The notes under the pieces are model-generated. The model was not told where the DNA came from. It was given only the letters and a program-made list of their open reading frames with translations, and ran no database searches. A stretch of DNA of 64,000 nucleotides, from NCBI RefSeq assembly GCF_900880675.1, contig NC_044193.1, positions 14,422,359-14,486,358 on the forward strand, given 5' to 3'. Both the position numbers and the translations under genes were made by a program. The stretch is from Sparus aurata. Its lineage: Eukaryota; Chordata; Actinopteri; Spariformes; Sparidae. Numbering within the stretch: position 1 is the stretch's first letter; each line of letters opens with the position of its first letter. Positions 37,095 through 49,415 of the stretch are shown one piece after another.

Positions 37095-39329
37095 TTAATT
37101 CATGTTAAAACAATCAAGAAAATGATCTGCGAAAGGTTTTTTGAGATTAGTTCCTTTTCCCTTTTAAGGTGGGACGGATGCATACAGAGATGGTGACATT
37201 TCTTTACTGAAATCTCCTTCGGCTTATATTCGTCTGCATTATTGTGGTTTTAAATGGGGCATGAGCTCTACTGGGAACAGGAATTGAAGAGGAGGGAAAA
37301 GTTTAGTGAAAGAGGAACATCTCCCAGACTGACAGCCAGCATTGAAGAGGAGGCACAGTAAAAAAATAAGATAAAAAAAAACTTAAAATGAAACAATAAT
37401 CATGATGTCATTATACTCCCAAATAACACGGTGGAAATGGGCATTCATATAATTCGCTTTTTCCTACAAACGATTTGATGTCTTTTACTCCGCGGAAAAG
37501 ATTTGCGTGAAATATGTGTTGTCATTTATACGATCCCATCATCATACATTATCATAAACTATAAGCTGCGTGAATATCTCGGAGCGAAATTGACTCTGTT
37601 CATGGTGACAAAGAAAAGGGCCTTTGTGGACTAATAAACCCCCTTGGCAAGCATGATTAGGATTTTAAGATAGAGGAATGGAGCCTGTCTGTAATAGTTC
37701 ACAGACCCGTCAATCATCTGAAGCGCAGTGACTCTATGTTCACCCCTGCAAGGCGACTGTATGATAAAAAAGGAGCATGTATGTAGAATCTGCGTGTAGA
37801 CTTCGGGGAGTAGATTTGAAATAGAGTACAAATAAATGTTTTATTTAAAGTGAGCATGCGCAGGTGATAAAATTACTTCAGAATTTGTTTCAAGATACGT
37901 GCAAATAATAATTTTCATTTATAAAATAATCATAAAACCACTGAGAGTAATGAGGAGCACTTTGTAATTGTATAATTCTAATTAATTGTGTCCAAATCTA
38001 ATGGAAACACCACTGACATGGACATCATATGAAAATTGTATCAACACAGGCTGAGAATACGTGCATTTCCTAGCCATGTCCTCCCAGCCTGTTTTTTAAC
38101 ACTTGAGGCTTATTATGGATGAGGGATTTCATTTGCAAATGCATCACCCAGCTCTCAATTTGCCAAATCACACATACTGTACGCAAAACAAAACAAAAAA
38201 AAAAAACACCTGCAGCTCTGCTAGACCATGATAGCCCCACCGCAGAGTGGGCTTTCATGTGATTGCACATATCAATCTGACTCTTGATGTGTGAGCACAG
38301 ACCGAGAAAGAGAGCGGATTACGAATCAGCTGACTCCCCACATTTTCTTCCAAGTGACTTATTAGAAGGGTTAGTGTGAGCGGACCGTTGGACCGCTGAG
38401 GGGGGTTGGCTGAGTAGTGAGGCCCTCAATGGAGCCAATCTCCCCTTCCTCACAATGGTAGATTACTTTGGACAAGCCTCCTCGGCTTTGCTCAATAAGG
38501 AATGGAAAGACCCTTTCTGCTTTTAATACGTTGTGCTCACAGATCCTTTTTCCTTTTCACAAACAATTTTTGTCACAGTCATAACTCAGCCGCCCTGAAG
38601 TATAGTCCTCACATGAAAAGGCACTGGGCTCCAGTCATTTGCAGGAGCATTGAAAAGCTTCAAAGAATGTACCGGGAACACATTATTTACCTGATAAAAC
38701 CTTTGTTTTCGGTCTGCAGTGGATGTCTGCTCAGTCTGTCTCTTGTTATGTGGAGCTCATAATAGAACGGGAACACGGAGGATTTCCTATCAGAGCACTG
38801 TTCCTGTTTGTGCCTGCCCACAGTTATCTGTTCATTCTGTTCTGCACAAATAAGATCATCCAAGAGGTACCATCATCACTTGTGCATGTTTACACTCAAA
38901 TTAGCCATTACCATTAGCACGCCGCTGCTCTGTGATGATGGTTCTTCCAACTACAATATTGTCCTGTAGTGGCTGTACTCCTATAAGTGACAATATTTAA
39001 CACACCCCTGAAGAAATTTCCAATACTTTATCTGTGCTTTGTAGTGTCTGCCATCGTGTTCAAGCTGCTGTGAGTGACATATTCTTATTGTAATATAATT
39101 TTATTGTGTAATCAATGTTATAGAGTCTTTGGTCATTAACCAATGTCTGCTCACTTTATCCAGTCAGACAGAGAACTACATAAACAGGCAGTCCTGTCTC
39201 CCCGAAGAAGACATGAGAGCAGGATCCTCCTGTTCAGGCACAACACCAGTAATGGCCAACCAGGGGAAGCTACCAATTCCAGCGTGGTTTGTTTGGGTTA
39301 AGTTTTCTATTTATCTCTTGTCACAACGC
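37095..39329. other. Intergenic, no gene recognised
   Basis: AT-rich. Open frames (for example 38502-38762 and 38723-38917) lack family motifs and splice context. Confidence 0.5.
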
Positions 39330-39560
39330 TTTTCTTATGGTCTGGTTAGGTTAAGGCACAAAAACCACTTGGTTAGGGTTAGGAAAATATCATGGTTTGC
39401 CTTAAAATAGTCTGTAATAGTCTGTTATAATCTGTTTTGGTTGCCACAAAAATAGCTGGAAATGTCCCACTGTCTCCTTAGAAAAACCTGGGTTTGTCGC
39501 CACAACAACGGCTGGAGATGGTCCTCCTTCCTGTGTAAAATCATTGTCTTTGGTTGGCTT
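39330..39560 (-). repeat. Dispersed repeat, inverted pair member 1
   Basis: Contains GGTTAGGTTAAGGCACAAAA, ..CTTGGTTAGGGTTAGG.. and GTTTGTCGCCACAACAACGG. Its reverse complement matches the block at 45480-45640. Confidence 0.65.
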
Positions 39561-39887
39561 TCCAAACCTCCACCTTCCCCTCCACCTCCAAATGTGAAAG
39601 TCAGCTAATAAGCATATGTGAATGTGAGATGCCATGATTGGTACCAATGTCAACATTGGATGTTTCTGTGGTTTGCAAAAACCTGAACTTTCTTTGTGAA
39701 TGACTCAGGAAAGATTGTCCGCAGCGATCCACATCTTCACGTTCTTAAGTGCCTCATCTCAGTGCCTCTCTCTGCTCCGTGAACAGAGAGGAACAGGAGC
39801 TAACTTAAGGGTAGTAATGGAGTCCGCTAATGTGAGCTAATGACTGGCTTCCAGCACAACGCAGAAGTTCCACAGAGCCCCTTTAAT

Positions 39888-40128
39888 GGTTAACAACTCT
39901 GTGACTCATTTTCTGTTTGTGCAGGTGAAAAGTGATGTCGGTGTTACATTTTATCTTCACAACATTTCTTCATTCCCCTCCAAATCACATCTTTCAAATT
40001 CAGGTTTCTTTGTCAATAGGATTATTGATTTTAGTATCAATACTCATTATGCCATGTGCGAAAAATCAAACTTCAGAGGAAACAAACCTGCCGGTTGTGG
40101 GATTTTATTGATAAGGTGCGTTGCCTAG
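39888..40128. repeat. Dispersed repeat, direct pair copy B
   Basis: Second copy of the block at 36275-36503, same orientation, 3.6 kb away. Confidence 0.7.
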
Positions 40129-41263
40129 ACAGTGCTCTGTGAAACAGTTTCTTTGTGTTTAAAAAAAACCCTGATAAATTACTAAATATGTCTTATTGAC
40201 AATAAGAATTGGGGCTTGTGGTTTCATCTTGTCATATTAACATGTATTTCTTTAAATTAAATCCATTCTGCTGAGGCAAGTTAGCTGGTAATTCGCAAAA
40301 TGAGACTGCATAATTACTCCACCATCAGAGGCCCAGAAGGCAATTACAGGGGATTGGTCATTAGCAGGTCTGTAAGTTTGACCAGTGGCGAATCAGGCCA
40401 CTCCATTATAGGGTAAACATGCAGCTCCTCGTGCTAAATGGAAGTCTGAGGAAAGCGCCTAATGGCCTCTGTGACTTGGGTAATAGTTTTGTTATCAGAG
40501 ACAAACAGGCCTAATGATTCTCAGACACATCAGCAAATATAGAAATTGGCAAATCGGCATTGGCCACAGGATGACCCCAATGAAGAGCAGAAATCAAATC
40601 AAAACCTTCTCAATAACCGCTTAATGTGTACTGTGTCTCTTTACCAGTTGTGTCAAATACCCTTAAACCAATTCATCAGCAGTAATGTGATTACACAGCC
40701 CTGAGTTTTAGTCCTTGGAAACCCTTTACACATATTAACTATGATACCAGTTCTACGCAATTCCCTACTTGGAGCAAAGTCATCAGTTTAATAGCTATGA
40801 CCTAGTTAAGTTCAGTTATGACTCATCCTCTATGAGAAAGGAATCATTTGAATGGAGTGTTGGCAGGATAACAATGACAGGACTGTGACATGGTGGGTGA
40901 ACAAAACGAATCTGCATGCATGAGCACCATTTGGTCCAGACTAAAGTATCTCAACAAGTATTTGATGGACTGCCATAACTTTTACACACTGAAGTGTGTT
41001 AACATGTCTCGGGGAGTATCACTGCATAAAAGTATTATGAAGCCCTTTGTGTCTCCAGAGGTGTTGCACTATAAAATTGTTGGACTCATCATGGGCAGTT
41101 TGATCAAAATCAATACAGCCGAAACAGAGATATCACCTTACTTATTCCATGCTTCCTTCTTACATTTCAAAATCTGGCGCCTACATTACCCACAGTACAG
41201 CTTAGCCACTGAGTGACATCACTGGAGGCAGTTAGAGCCTCACAGACCTGCCAGCATAGACTC
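40129..41263. other. Intergenic with a dispersed-repeat fragment
   Basis: No gene. The text around 40935-41005 (..TAAAGTATCTCAACAAG.. ..GATGGACTGCCATAAC..) resembles a common fish repeat. Confidence 0.4.
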
Positions 41264-41715
41264 CAGGGGTGGAAAGTAACCAAGTACATTTTGTCAAGTC
41301 CTGTACTTGAATACAAATTGAAGGTACTTGTACTATACTTGAGTGTGTATACTTTCAACTTCACTACATTTCAGAGGAAAATAAGCTATCTTTCTCTCCA
41401 CTACATTGGTCTGACAGCTTTAGTTAATACTTACTTTACTCAATCACTTTACAATTCATCCAAAAGGGGTCATCAGAACTTAAGAGGGGTTCAACATCTT
41501 CAAAAAACTGAAACACTCCCAGTTGCCTATGATATATTAATAAGAATTACTTACTTTTGTTTCTACTTTCGTTGTACTGCATAATAAATACTTTTACTTT
41601 TGATACCTTACGTAAATCTAGCTGATAATACTTTACTCAGAGACGTTTTTGCGTGCAGGGTATGTTATTAGTACTTATGTGTAAGTAAAGGATCTCTCAC
41701 TTCCCACTACTTCTT
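41264..41715 (+). mobile_element. hAT-like non-autonomous repeat (AGTAC-rich fish family)
   Basis: Begins CAGGGGTGGAAAGTAACCAA and contains repeated AGTAC/ACTTG motifs, ..CACTACATTTCAGAGG.. and ..ACTTTTACTTTTGATACCTT... It ends near AAGTAAAGGATCTCTCACTT. This is a familiar dispersed teleost family; the 3' terminus is degenerate and no target duplication was found. Confidence 0.7.
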
Positions 41716-43627
41716 AAATCTTCTTACTTAATTCAGTCCTAACAGGTAACTGTACCTGTCAGACTTACCTTCAGTGTGGCCTACATATCTGGGATATCCT
41801 GGGAGTCATGTCTCTGCACAGAGTGACAAGCCTGTTCAGTGTAACCTGACTCCGTGTCCTCTCCTGTTACCTCCGGTCGAGATAATCATCACCTTCCTGT
41901 GTTTTCCGTCCTCGGTGGCCTGAGATTTATTAACTAGCAAACAACGTGTAAGGTCTCAGGAATGTGCTCCAAGTTTGTCCATTGAACCTGACGGTGACTG
42001 GCACTCACGCCTAATGATGCAGGCAGCTCTGTCTCAATAAGTCTGCGTGGGCTGCCAAGTGTGTGGAACAGCGCTCCTGCCTAATGTCGCCCTGGGCTCG
42101 GGGACGATGGAAGTAGGGAGAAAGCACAGAGACCCCACTTCGGGTCCCAGGTGTATACTTAATGCTACCTATCAATTCTGGCCCAGGGTGAGGGAGACTA
42201 CAAGCCAGATCAAATCACGAGTCAGAACTGCAGGATGCATTTCAGCCTGCCTTATTACCTGGCCGGTCACATGGCAACAGCGCAGAGTGAGATTGAATGA
42301 GGCAACCGCAACGGAAATCAAAGCCACACATCCATCCAGGTGATATGGGGGAAAAGTGTGAATTAAATCGAGATTCTTGGGTGTATCACTCATAATCCCA
42401 TGTTATCGTCATATCTATGATAAGAGACGACCAGGAGAAAAGAAATCATCAGCTGTGTTCAAGGAGAAGGAATAGCAGCATCTGTAGCTGCCTATTATGT
42501 GGCTCCCCGTATCCACCCACTGCCTGGTCCAAGGCTGTCTGTGCTGCTTAGCTCTGGCACAGGGACTCTCTGTGATACAGCAAAGCTCTCAGTGCAGGGA
42601 GCCCGGGGGCCGATGCCAAAGTCCTGTTGTCCAAATCTGTCGGCACTGTCTCATTTAACAGATAAGAGGCTAATCTACAGGGTGGGCAGGAGATAGACCC
42701 ACAAATACAAGGCCTCTGTTGTCGCCCGCTCGCCATTCTCCACATTCCTGGAATGTGTATAGGCATGTGCAGACAAACAAAACCTTGAGAAACTTTTTTT
42801 TTTTGCCTTTATCCCCCCGGACTCAGATGTGTGCTATGGAATATAAATCATAATGTATTTGTTCTATTCATCTGCCTGAATTGATTATATTCTTGTGGAT
42901 GTAAATGACACCGCTGCTTCCTTTTTTTTGCTCTGCAGAGTAATACCAAGCAGAGATTTAGAGCAGTGCAGCAGTGATGGTGCAAATAATTTTTGTATTT
43001 GTATGAATGATCAGTGCCCATTCTGAAACACATTTGTAGTACTTCAACCAGAATTCTGAGTATTTAGATTATGGGTGAATGCAAACTGAATTGATACAGT
43101 GAATTGATGACTCCCCCAGTGTTGTTTTGATAAAATTTGATACAAGTGCAGCTGCAAAATCATGATTCTCAGTAGCAAACAATACTTTAACAAACACTTG
43201 ACTTTAAAAATTATTAGTGCAGTACCAGTTTATAATATGCAGTTTGGCACAGATTATCTGGTAATGTGAGAGGTTTTTCATATCAAGTCTTAAGCCTCCT
43301 GAACTGCTCACAAACTCAAAGGGAACACCATGATAATATCAAGCATGTTTGATATTTACAATGTAAACAAGCAAAAAGAGTGGAATCTTGGAGCAGCTGA
43401 AGATGCTGCCAAGCAACGGTCAACATTGTAGCCCGTTAGCTAACATACTACTGTTGACAAAATTTATATCTCACTTTCAGTTGTCACTGAAGAATTAGAA
43501 AACCTGTGACACCTTTAACTCTCTGCTTGTGTTTTTTTTCTCACTGCAACACGCCAATACTGGAAGTCGGTGATCCACCATGGTAATCTTCATTTTGTTT
43601 ACATCTGCTTCCCCAACAACAATGTTG
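41716..43627. other. Intergenic, no gene recognised
   Basis: A somewhat GC-richer block (about 42040-42720) has small open frames without family motifs. It could be regulatory, but nothing proves it. Confidence 0.45.
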
Positions 43628-43765
43628 CATTAACATTTTTGTCCAAAGCAATTTACAGTAGTTCATACTTACATTCATACACCGATGGCGGTGGCTGCAA
43701 TGCAAGGTGCCGACCAGCACATCAAGAGCTGTTTGGGGTTCAGTATCTTTTGCCCAAGGACACAA
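43628..43765 (-). mobile_element. SINE, 5'-truncated copy
   Basis: Matches the body and tail of the SINE at 35086-35320 (shared GATGGCGGTGGCTGC, ATGCAAGGTGCCGACC, GAGCTGTTTGGGGTTCAGT). It lacks the tRNA-like head with the A and B boxes, as expected for incomplete reverse transcription. Confidence 0.85.
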
Positions 43766-45479
43766 TTGCCAGCAGAAGCATATTGTGGCTATGCTAGTTA
43801 GCTTCTAGGTCAATGCACTCCCGAGCATGTGCCCAGCAAAATCTTCAAAGGGTTAAAAACTGATGAATAAACAATGGTTTCAATGATTAAAGCCCAGGGT
43901 GCAGAAACAGGCACAAACTGGCACGCTAACCAGCTCTCTAACTGAGTCTCTCTTGGTAATTGTTTTGTCCTTTTGTTGGCTGCGTAGTTACAAACATTCT
44001 TTATCCTTTAGGTCAGGCTTTTTTCACTGCTAATCATCTGCGCCGATGAAGGCCCGACTTTGGAAAAAAAATGCTTATCCTTTGCTCTCAATAATTGCAA
44101 GACAAACAAGTATGTGAGAGCTTCATTATGCAGTTCCTCGAGTGTGGATCTTAAGTTATACAAAGTTGCTAATGTATTCATACTTAAATATTGATACGCA
44201 GGCTCCTTTTTGGTTCATAACTTTCAGTACTTTCAAAGTTACAAAGGAATTTCATAATAATAGTTGGTGTTGCCACACTGTTGCGGTTAAAACTACCATA
44301 TTGTGCTCCAGCACAGATCTCATTACCTGCTCCCCCTCCTCAGTGCACTTTCAAGATCAAAAGCTGTTTGAAGGTGCTCATCATACCTGATACATGAGAC
44401 TCAGCAGATAGCTCCGTCTCTGAAGTTACAGTCGGGGGCTTTGATGGGGTCCTGGGATAGGAAGTTATTAGTGAGTTATGTGAAAGGATTATTTCATCCC
44501 CTTTTTTGTGTGTATTTAAAATGCACAGTGACAATATAGGTTACATTGTCAAATCTGCTCTTCATTTTGTCACATCAATCTGATTATTTGCAAGACTTTA
44601 AACAAACAGTATTACGTTTTTTTCAGTCTGAACATAACATAAGACTTGAGGAGCATGGGATCACAACAAGTGTTTCTTCATTGTTACTGAAGGTACTGCA
44701 AGGAGTTTTAAACTGGTTATAAGACAGTCTCAGTTTATTACTGATGCCTGAATTTGACCTACGTAAGCAAACGAAACTATAAGCGAGAAGATTAGCTGGC
44801 ACAGTAAGTTAGTTATTCTTAATGCCTGTCACCAGGTCATATTCCTGCTTACTGAGGTTTAATTAAGTCATAGAATTATAACTATTTGTCATGCTGTGCT
44901 GTTGAGAATGAATTCAGGGTCTCATGGCCAGAGGAGCAAAGCCGCTGTGTTGTCTGGTGATAAAGTAGGGCACTAAAACAACATTTACCATCAACATTTT
45001 ACAGATATTATCTCATTGTCATGAATCCCAACAGCTGTGTTTGAAGAAAAACACAACAAAAAATATGTTGTGTCTTTCCTTCACTTACTTCCAAAACAAA
45101 TTCAGCACCATTCAGATCAAAATCAGGATTCAAAAAGCAGTGGTGCTTTACTGCTTTTGTCCACACGGGCTTCTCGAATCAACAGAACAAGTTCTTTGTC
45201 GCGGCTTAAAACAGTTGCCATGATTGAATGTTCGCAGTAAATGGTTCTGCAAACCAGTTAAACGTTCACATTTGTATAGATCATAGGCAATGTATCTACA
45301 AAATGTGTCATATCACGTCCACATGACATGTTTATGACCTGACCTTCATGTTGGCAGGTTGAAGGGATGGTGGTGGAGCGACAGTTTGAGACTGCGTTTC
45401 ATTTGTAAGCTTGAAACCACTCAGTAGTTTTGATGAGGGACCACGACATTTATAAGCACGACATTTATAAACTGGATAG
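43766..45479. other. Intergenic, no gene recognised
   Basis: AT-rich sequence with short open frames only. Confidence 0.5.
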
Positions 45480-45640
45480 TTTAAGGAGACGTTGGGACAA
45501 TTTCAGCTGTGTTTGTGGCGACAAATGACATATTTTTTGACAGGAAGTCGGGACATCTCCAGCCTTGTTTTTGGTGACGCAAACAGGTATTTCTTACCAT
45601 AGCTAGGTGTTTTTTGTGCCTAAACCCAACCAGAGCAACA
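45480..45640 (+). repeat. Dispersed repeat, inverted pair member 2
   Basis: TGTGTTTGTGGCGACAAATG, GACAGGAAGTCGGGACATCT and TTTTTTGTGCCTAAACCCAA match the reverse complement of 39330-39560. Confidence 0.65.
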
Positions 45641-45724
45641 GCACAGCATTATCACAAGAAAAAATTGAACTTAAAGAAATGTAAAGTTGCAACAAACAGA
45701 AATGTAAAGGCTGGGGCAGGGCCT

Positions 45725-45945
45725 TTCTTTTCTATGTTCTGCCTGTGATACATGGGTTCTCTCCAGGCACTCCGGCTCCCTCCCACAATCCGAAGACTGT
45801 CTAAATTGCCCGTAGGTGTGAGTGTGAATGGTTGTTTATCCCTATATGTCAGCCCTGTGATGAATCTGTCCAGGGTGTACCCCGCTGCTCGCCCCAATAA
45901 ATCCTTTGCAAAGGATAACCTGTTACAGACAGTGGATGGATGGAC
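45725..45945 (+). repeat. Dispersed fish repeat with GATGGATGGA tail
   Basis: GGGTTCTCTCCAGGCACTCC, CTCCCACAATCC, TAAATTGCCCGTAGGTGTGA, TGTCCAGGGTGTACCCCGC and a GTGGATGGATGGA end are hallmarks of a common fish interspersed repeat. The tail is like those of RTE-type retroelements; family assignment is uncertain. Confidence 0.7.
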
Positions 45946-47569
45946 AGCTCAGGGAACGACACAACAAACTGAAGGTCTAGTTGTTTTTTTCTTATTGCAA
46001 AAATGTTTAAATATTGTATCTTTAATTATGCAGAATAAAAAAGAACACATTTTCCTCGTCGTTGTAATTACCACAGAGTTTTAAGTTCTCCCTCTTTCGC
46101 ACATCATTGAAATGAATGCCAGAACTTCCCACACTCTCCACCGTGCTCATCAGATCGTGTTCCTGCCTACAGGCTGTTTCCAACCACATCACTAGAAACC
46201 ATACCGTCATAATGTTGCCTACATTGCATATTTGTGCACCTGCGGATGACACAGTATCCTTTAGCCTGTTTCTAGACATAGCCCGGAGGAGCACTTCCTT
46301 CTCACATCTGCCATGATCTCATCCTCCTTTTTTTTTAACCAACACTGAAGTAAGTGTATGACCTAGAGCCATGGCGGCTGTCTTGGTATTAAGACATCAA
46401 AAAAAGAGTTGAGTTTGTAAAAATGGAAATTAGGGCCTTCATGAAATCTAAATTTTTATGAATAGTTGGATTAAAACTGGAACACAGTTTGAACAAAGCT
46501 TCATTCATCTGGATGCAGGAGGAGACTTTTAAATATTAAATTGGAGAGACATGCAGTTAGGATCCGTCTCTTCTGTAAAACTAGTGAAGTTCTGCATCCA
46601 TTAGGCCCTGAAACAATGTCCTCTCTGTAGGTTTAAATAAAGGAATTTGGGGTCATAGCACATGTTTCAAGATTACTGTTTTAAATCTAAAGACAAAGGA
46701 TATCAAACACTGTCGACTCAAATCTGTAGAGTCCGTTTAAAGCTATAAATGATTAAGATGTATGGTGCAGTGACATTGCTTTAAAAACAACACATTTACT
46801 AGGTTAACGGTGTAACTTTCTACACTTGTACCTACCATGGTAAATGTGTTTTGAGACATTTAATATCAAGTCACACCTCTGAGCTCTCTCCTGCATCTAG
46901 CTTTGTGATTTTAGTAAATAATATGTTTACTGTGCTCACAGTTATACACCTTTAAGCCGCATTCATGCAGTGTTGTGCAAGCCAGCTTTGCTCAAGGACA
47001 CGTTGATGATGGCTGAGAGTCAAGACCATTCATAATTCACTTTCTTAGTCACTCTTTACTGGCTGTTGGTAGGATTCGACCTCCGCCTCTTCAGCCACCC
47101 ATCACTGCTCTTTAGAATTCAGCTGACGTAAGGATTTAAGAGACATGCAATCTGCTCATATTACATGTTTTCCTTTCGGGGGAGATCATCAATGCTCTGT
47201 GGACACAACATGGAGAAATGTGTAGGGAGTAAATATATTTAAGGTGACATATATGTAAATATTTAGGATTACTTCTTTAAGGAAATCCACATTAGGTAAA
47301 TACTGTATTAGTGAAAAGATTAGGGCATTGGTATTTGTGCACAACAACTGAAATCATGGTGATTAAGCTTCAGTGACTGCCCAAGTAAGGGGAAACACGT
47401 TGCATAAACAAACAGTTGCTCATTTATCTGACATCCAGCATTTATAGAGCAACTTTATGGTCACACCCTTCAAAGCAAACAAATTGGTATTCAGTGCAAT
47501 TTGACGCCTCCACAGTTGAGTTCAACACCACTGTTGTAAAAATATAAATCTACAAAAAAGATTTCTGTT
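45946..47569. other. Intergenic, no gene recognised
   Basis: AT-rich sequence; nothing identifiable. Confidence 0.5.
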
Positions 47570-47758
47570 TCAGTATCATCAGATCTGATGAAGGATGAGC
47601 TACCTTGCTAACGACAGCTACAGTTGGCAGCAGTTAGAAGAGATGATAGAATACAAGCGATTAAGGAACAGAGTGGGACTGATAAAGACACCATTCACCC
47701 TTCTGCTGATTTGACACTGTCAGTGTTATGTACAATTATTACATAATGTTGCTTTAAG
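47570..47758. mobile_element. MITE fragment related to 16384-16691
   Basis: Ends TTACATAATGTTGCTTTAA, the terminus of the MITE at 16384-16691. The other end is not recognisable. Confidence 0.45.
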
Positions 47759-48101
47759 CTCTCTTTTGTTTTCTGCCATCTCCTGAGGGAAATATCTGGC
47801 TCTTTTGGCTGCTCAACGCTCCACTACCTTCACCAGCTAGTCACCAGTTGTGTCCATCTGCTGGTTGTTTCTGAAGAGTGGGTTTTATAGAGATTTTTGA
47901 CTATACAGTCTGAAAACAATGCTATGAGAGCAACAAGGGCTTCAAATTCAAATTGGTGTGAACATAAGGTGGGATTAAAACTATTTTTTTTAATGGTCTT
48001 CAACATTCAGTATGTGATTTTAGGCAATCTGATGGGAGATAAGACGTCAGAGTAGATAATTACGGCAGGGAAACATATTCTAATATATTTTGAACTTATG
48101 C

Positions 48102-49415
48102 CTTTAAAGACATACTATGCATATTTTAACAGGCTAATGAACAAAAGGGAGAGCTCTTGGTAGAAGGAAGCAATACATTTATGTTCGTAAACATTAGAAC
48201 ACAACTGACTTCTAGTTGAGAGCAGCCATACGTCACTTTCCTGTCACTAGAATGACCATGCCGCTCTTTGAGTGAAAACAAATGGCGTCTAAGAGCTAGC
48301 ACCAAACAGAAAACACCAAGTATCAAGACGACTAGAAGCCGCCGTATAGCATTGTTTCATGTCAAAAATCCCAAAGAAGTTGTGATATTCTTTTTCACTT
48401 TTACTACCAACAGACAGTATGGAAAGAGATCTGTGGTTTCAGGCCATCAACAGAGAGGATAGAAATGGTAAACCGTGAGACTCGGCCAGTCTATACGTGT
48501 CCGTCTGTGGCAAACACCTCATCACAGGTCGCTTAATGATGTTACTAAGTGAATGACACGCGTTCCGATTGTGTCTGCAGATCAGAGTTTATCCAAAAGA
48601 GCCTTTTTAAAGTTGTAACTACGGTTTTTACTGTGGAAAAAATAAGTTCCGACCTTACAACACCTGCTTTTAAAATGGAGATTGGTTTAATAGCCTCTCC
48701 ACTTGAAAGCAGAGGGTACTTTATGATAGTAGTTTACATAAACTGAGCCGCCCTTCCTTTTCACAGTGAACCCTGCAACAACGTAAAGTAACGTTGGAAG
48801 TGGAGCTAAACCCGACCTGTTGTCTTCTCGGCTCGGCACAAATGGTTTTAGTAGAGACTTTGGTTCTGTTTCACTACAGCAATATAATTAGTTTATGGTA
48901 ACATCACATTGGACAGGATATTGAACAGCTAAATAAAGTCACTTAATGACAGAAGAGATTAAAGAGGGCAGAACAATTACCTGGACATTTAACAAGGTAG
49001 TTATTTGTGTCAGGATAGTCCACTTTGACAGAGTGGGACTGAAAGGACACTCATCATCCACTATTTCTTTCATTATTTTTCTATATAATGACAGCAATCA
49101 TCAACTACAATATAACATGATTTCTTGCCTGTATGGCCATCAGCTTTGGGCTCATATTAGCTACAAATCCATATGGTATTTTTTTATTTTATGCTATCAA
49201 ATTGGCAAAGCCTTCAGAATTTACATTTATCGCCAGGTTTAATTAGAGGTGGGGGCGGGCTCATGACACAAGGGCAGAGTACCTGGATACTTTCATCTGG
49301 AGTGGGGTGAGAACAAAGACGATCCATTGCTCATCCTGAAGTCCACCAACAGTTGAATACAGGACTGTACAACCACAAGTTATACAGAAAGAAAAGTTAC
49401 AAAGTGCATCTTTAA
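48102..49415. mobile_element. Possible long MITE-like element
   Basis: Begins CTTTAAAGACATACTATGCA and ends ..AAAGTGCATCTTTAAA. The ends are loosely inverted-complementary (TTTAAAGA..). The interior has only short open frames. The pairing of these ends is tentative. Confidence 0.3.
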
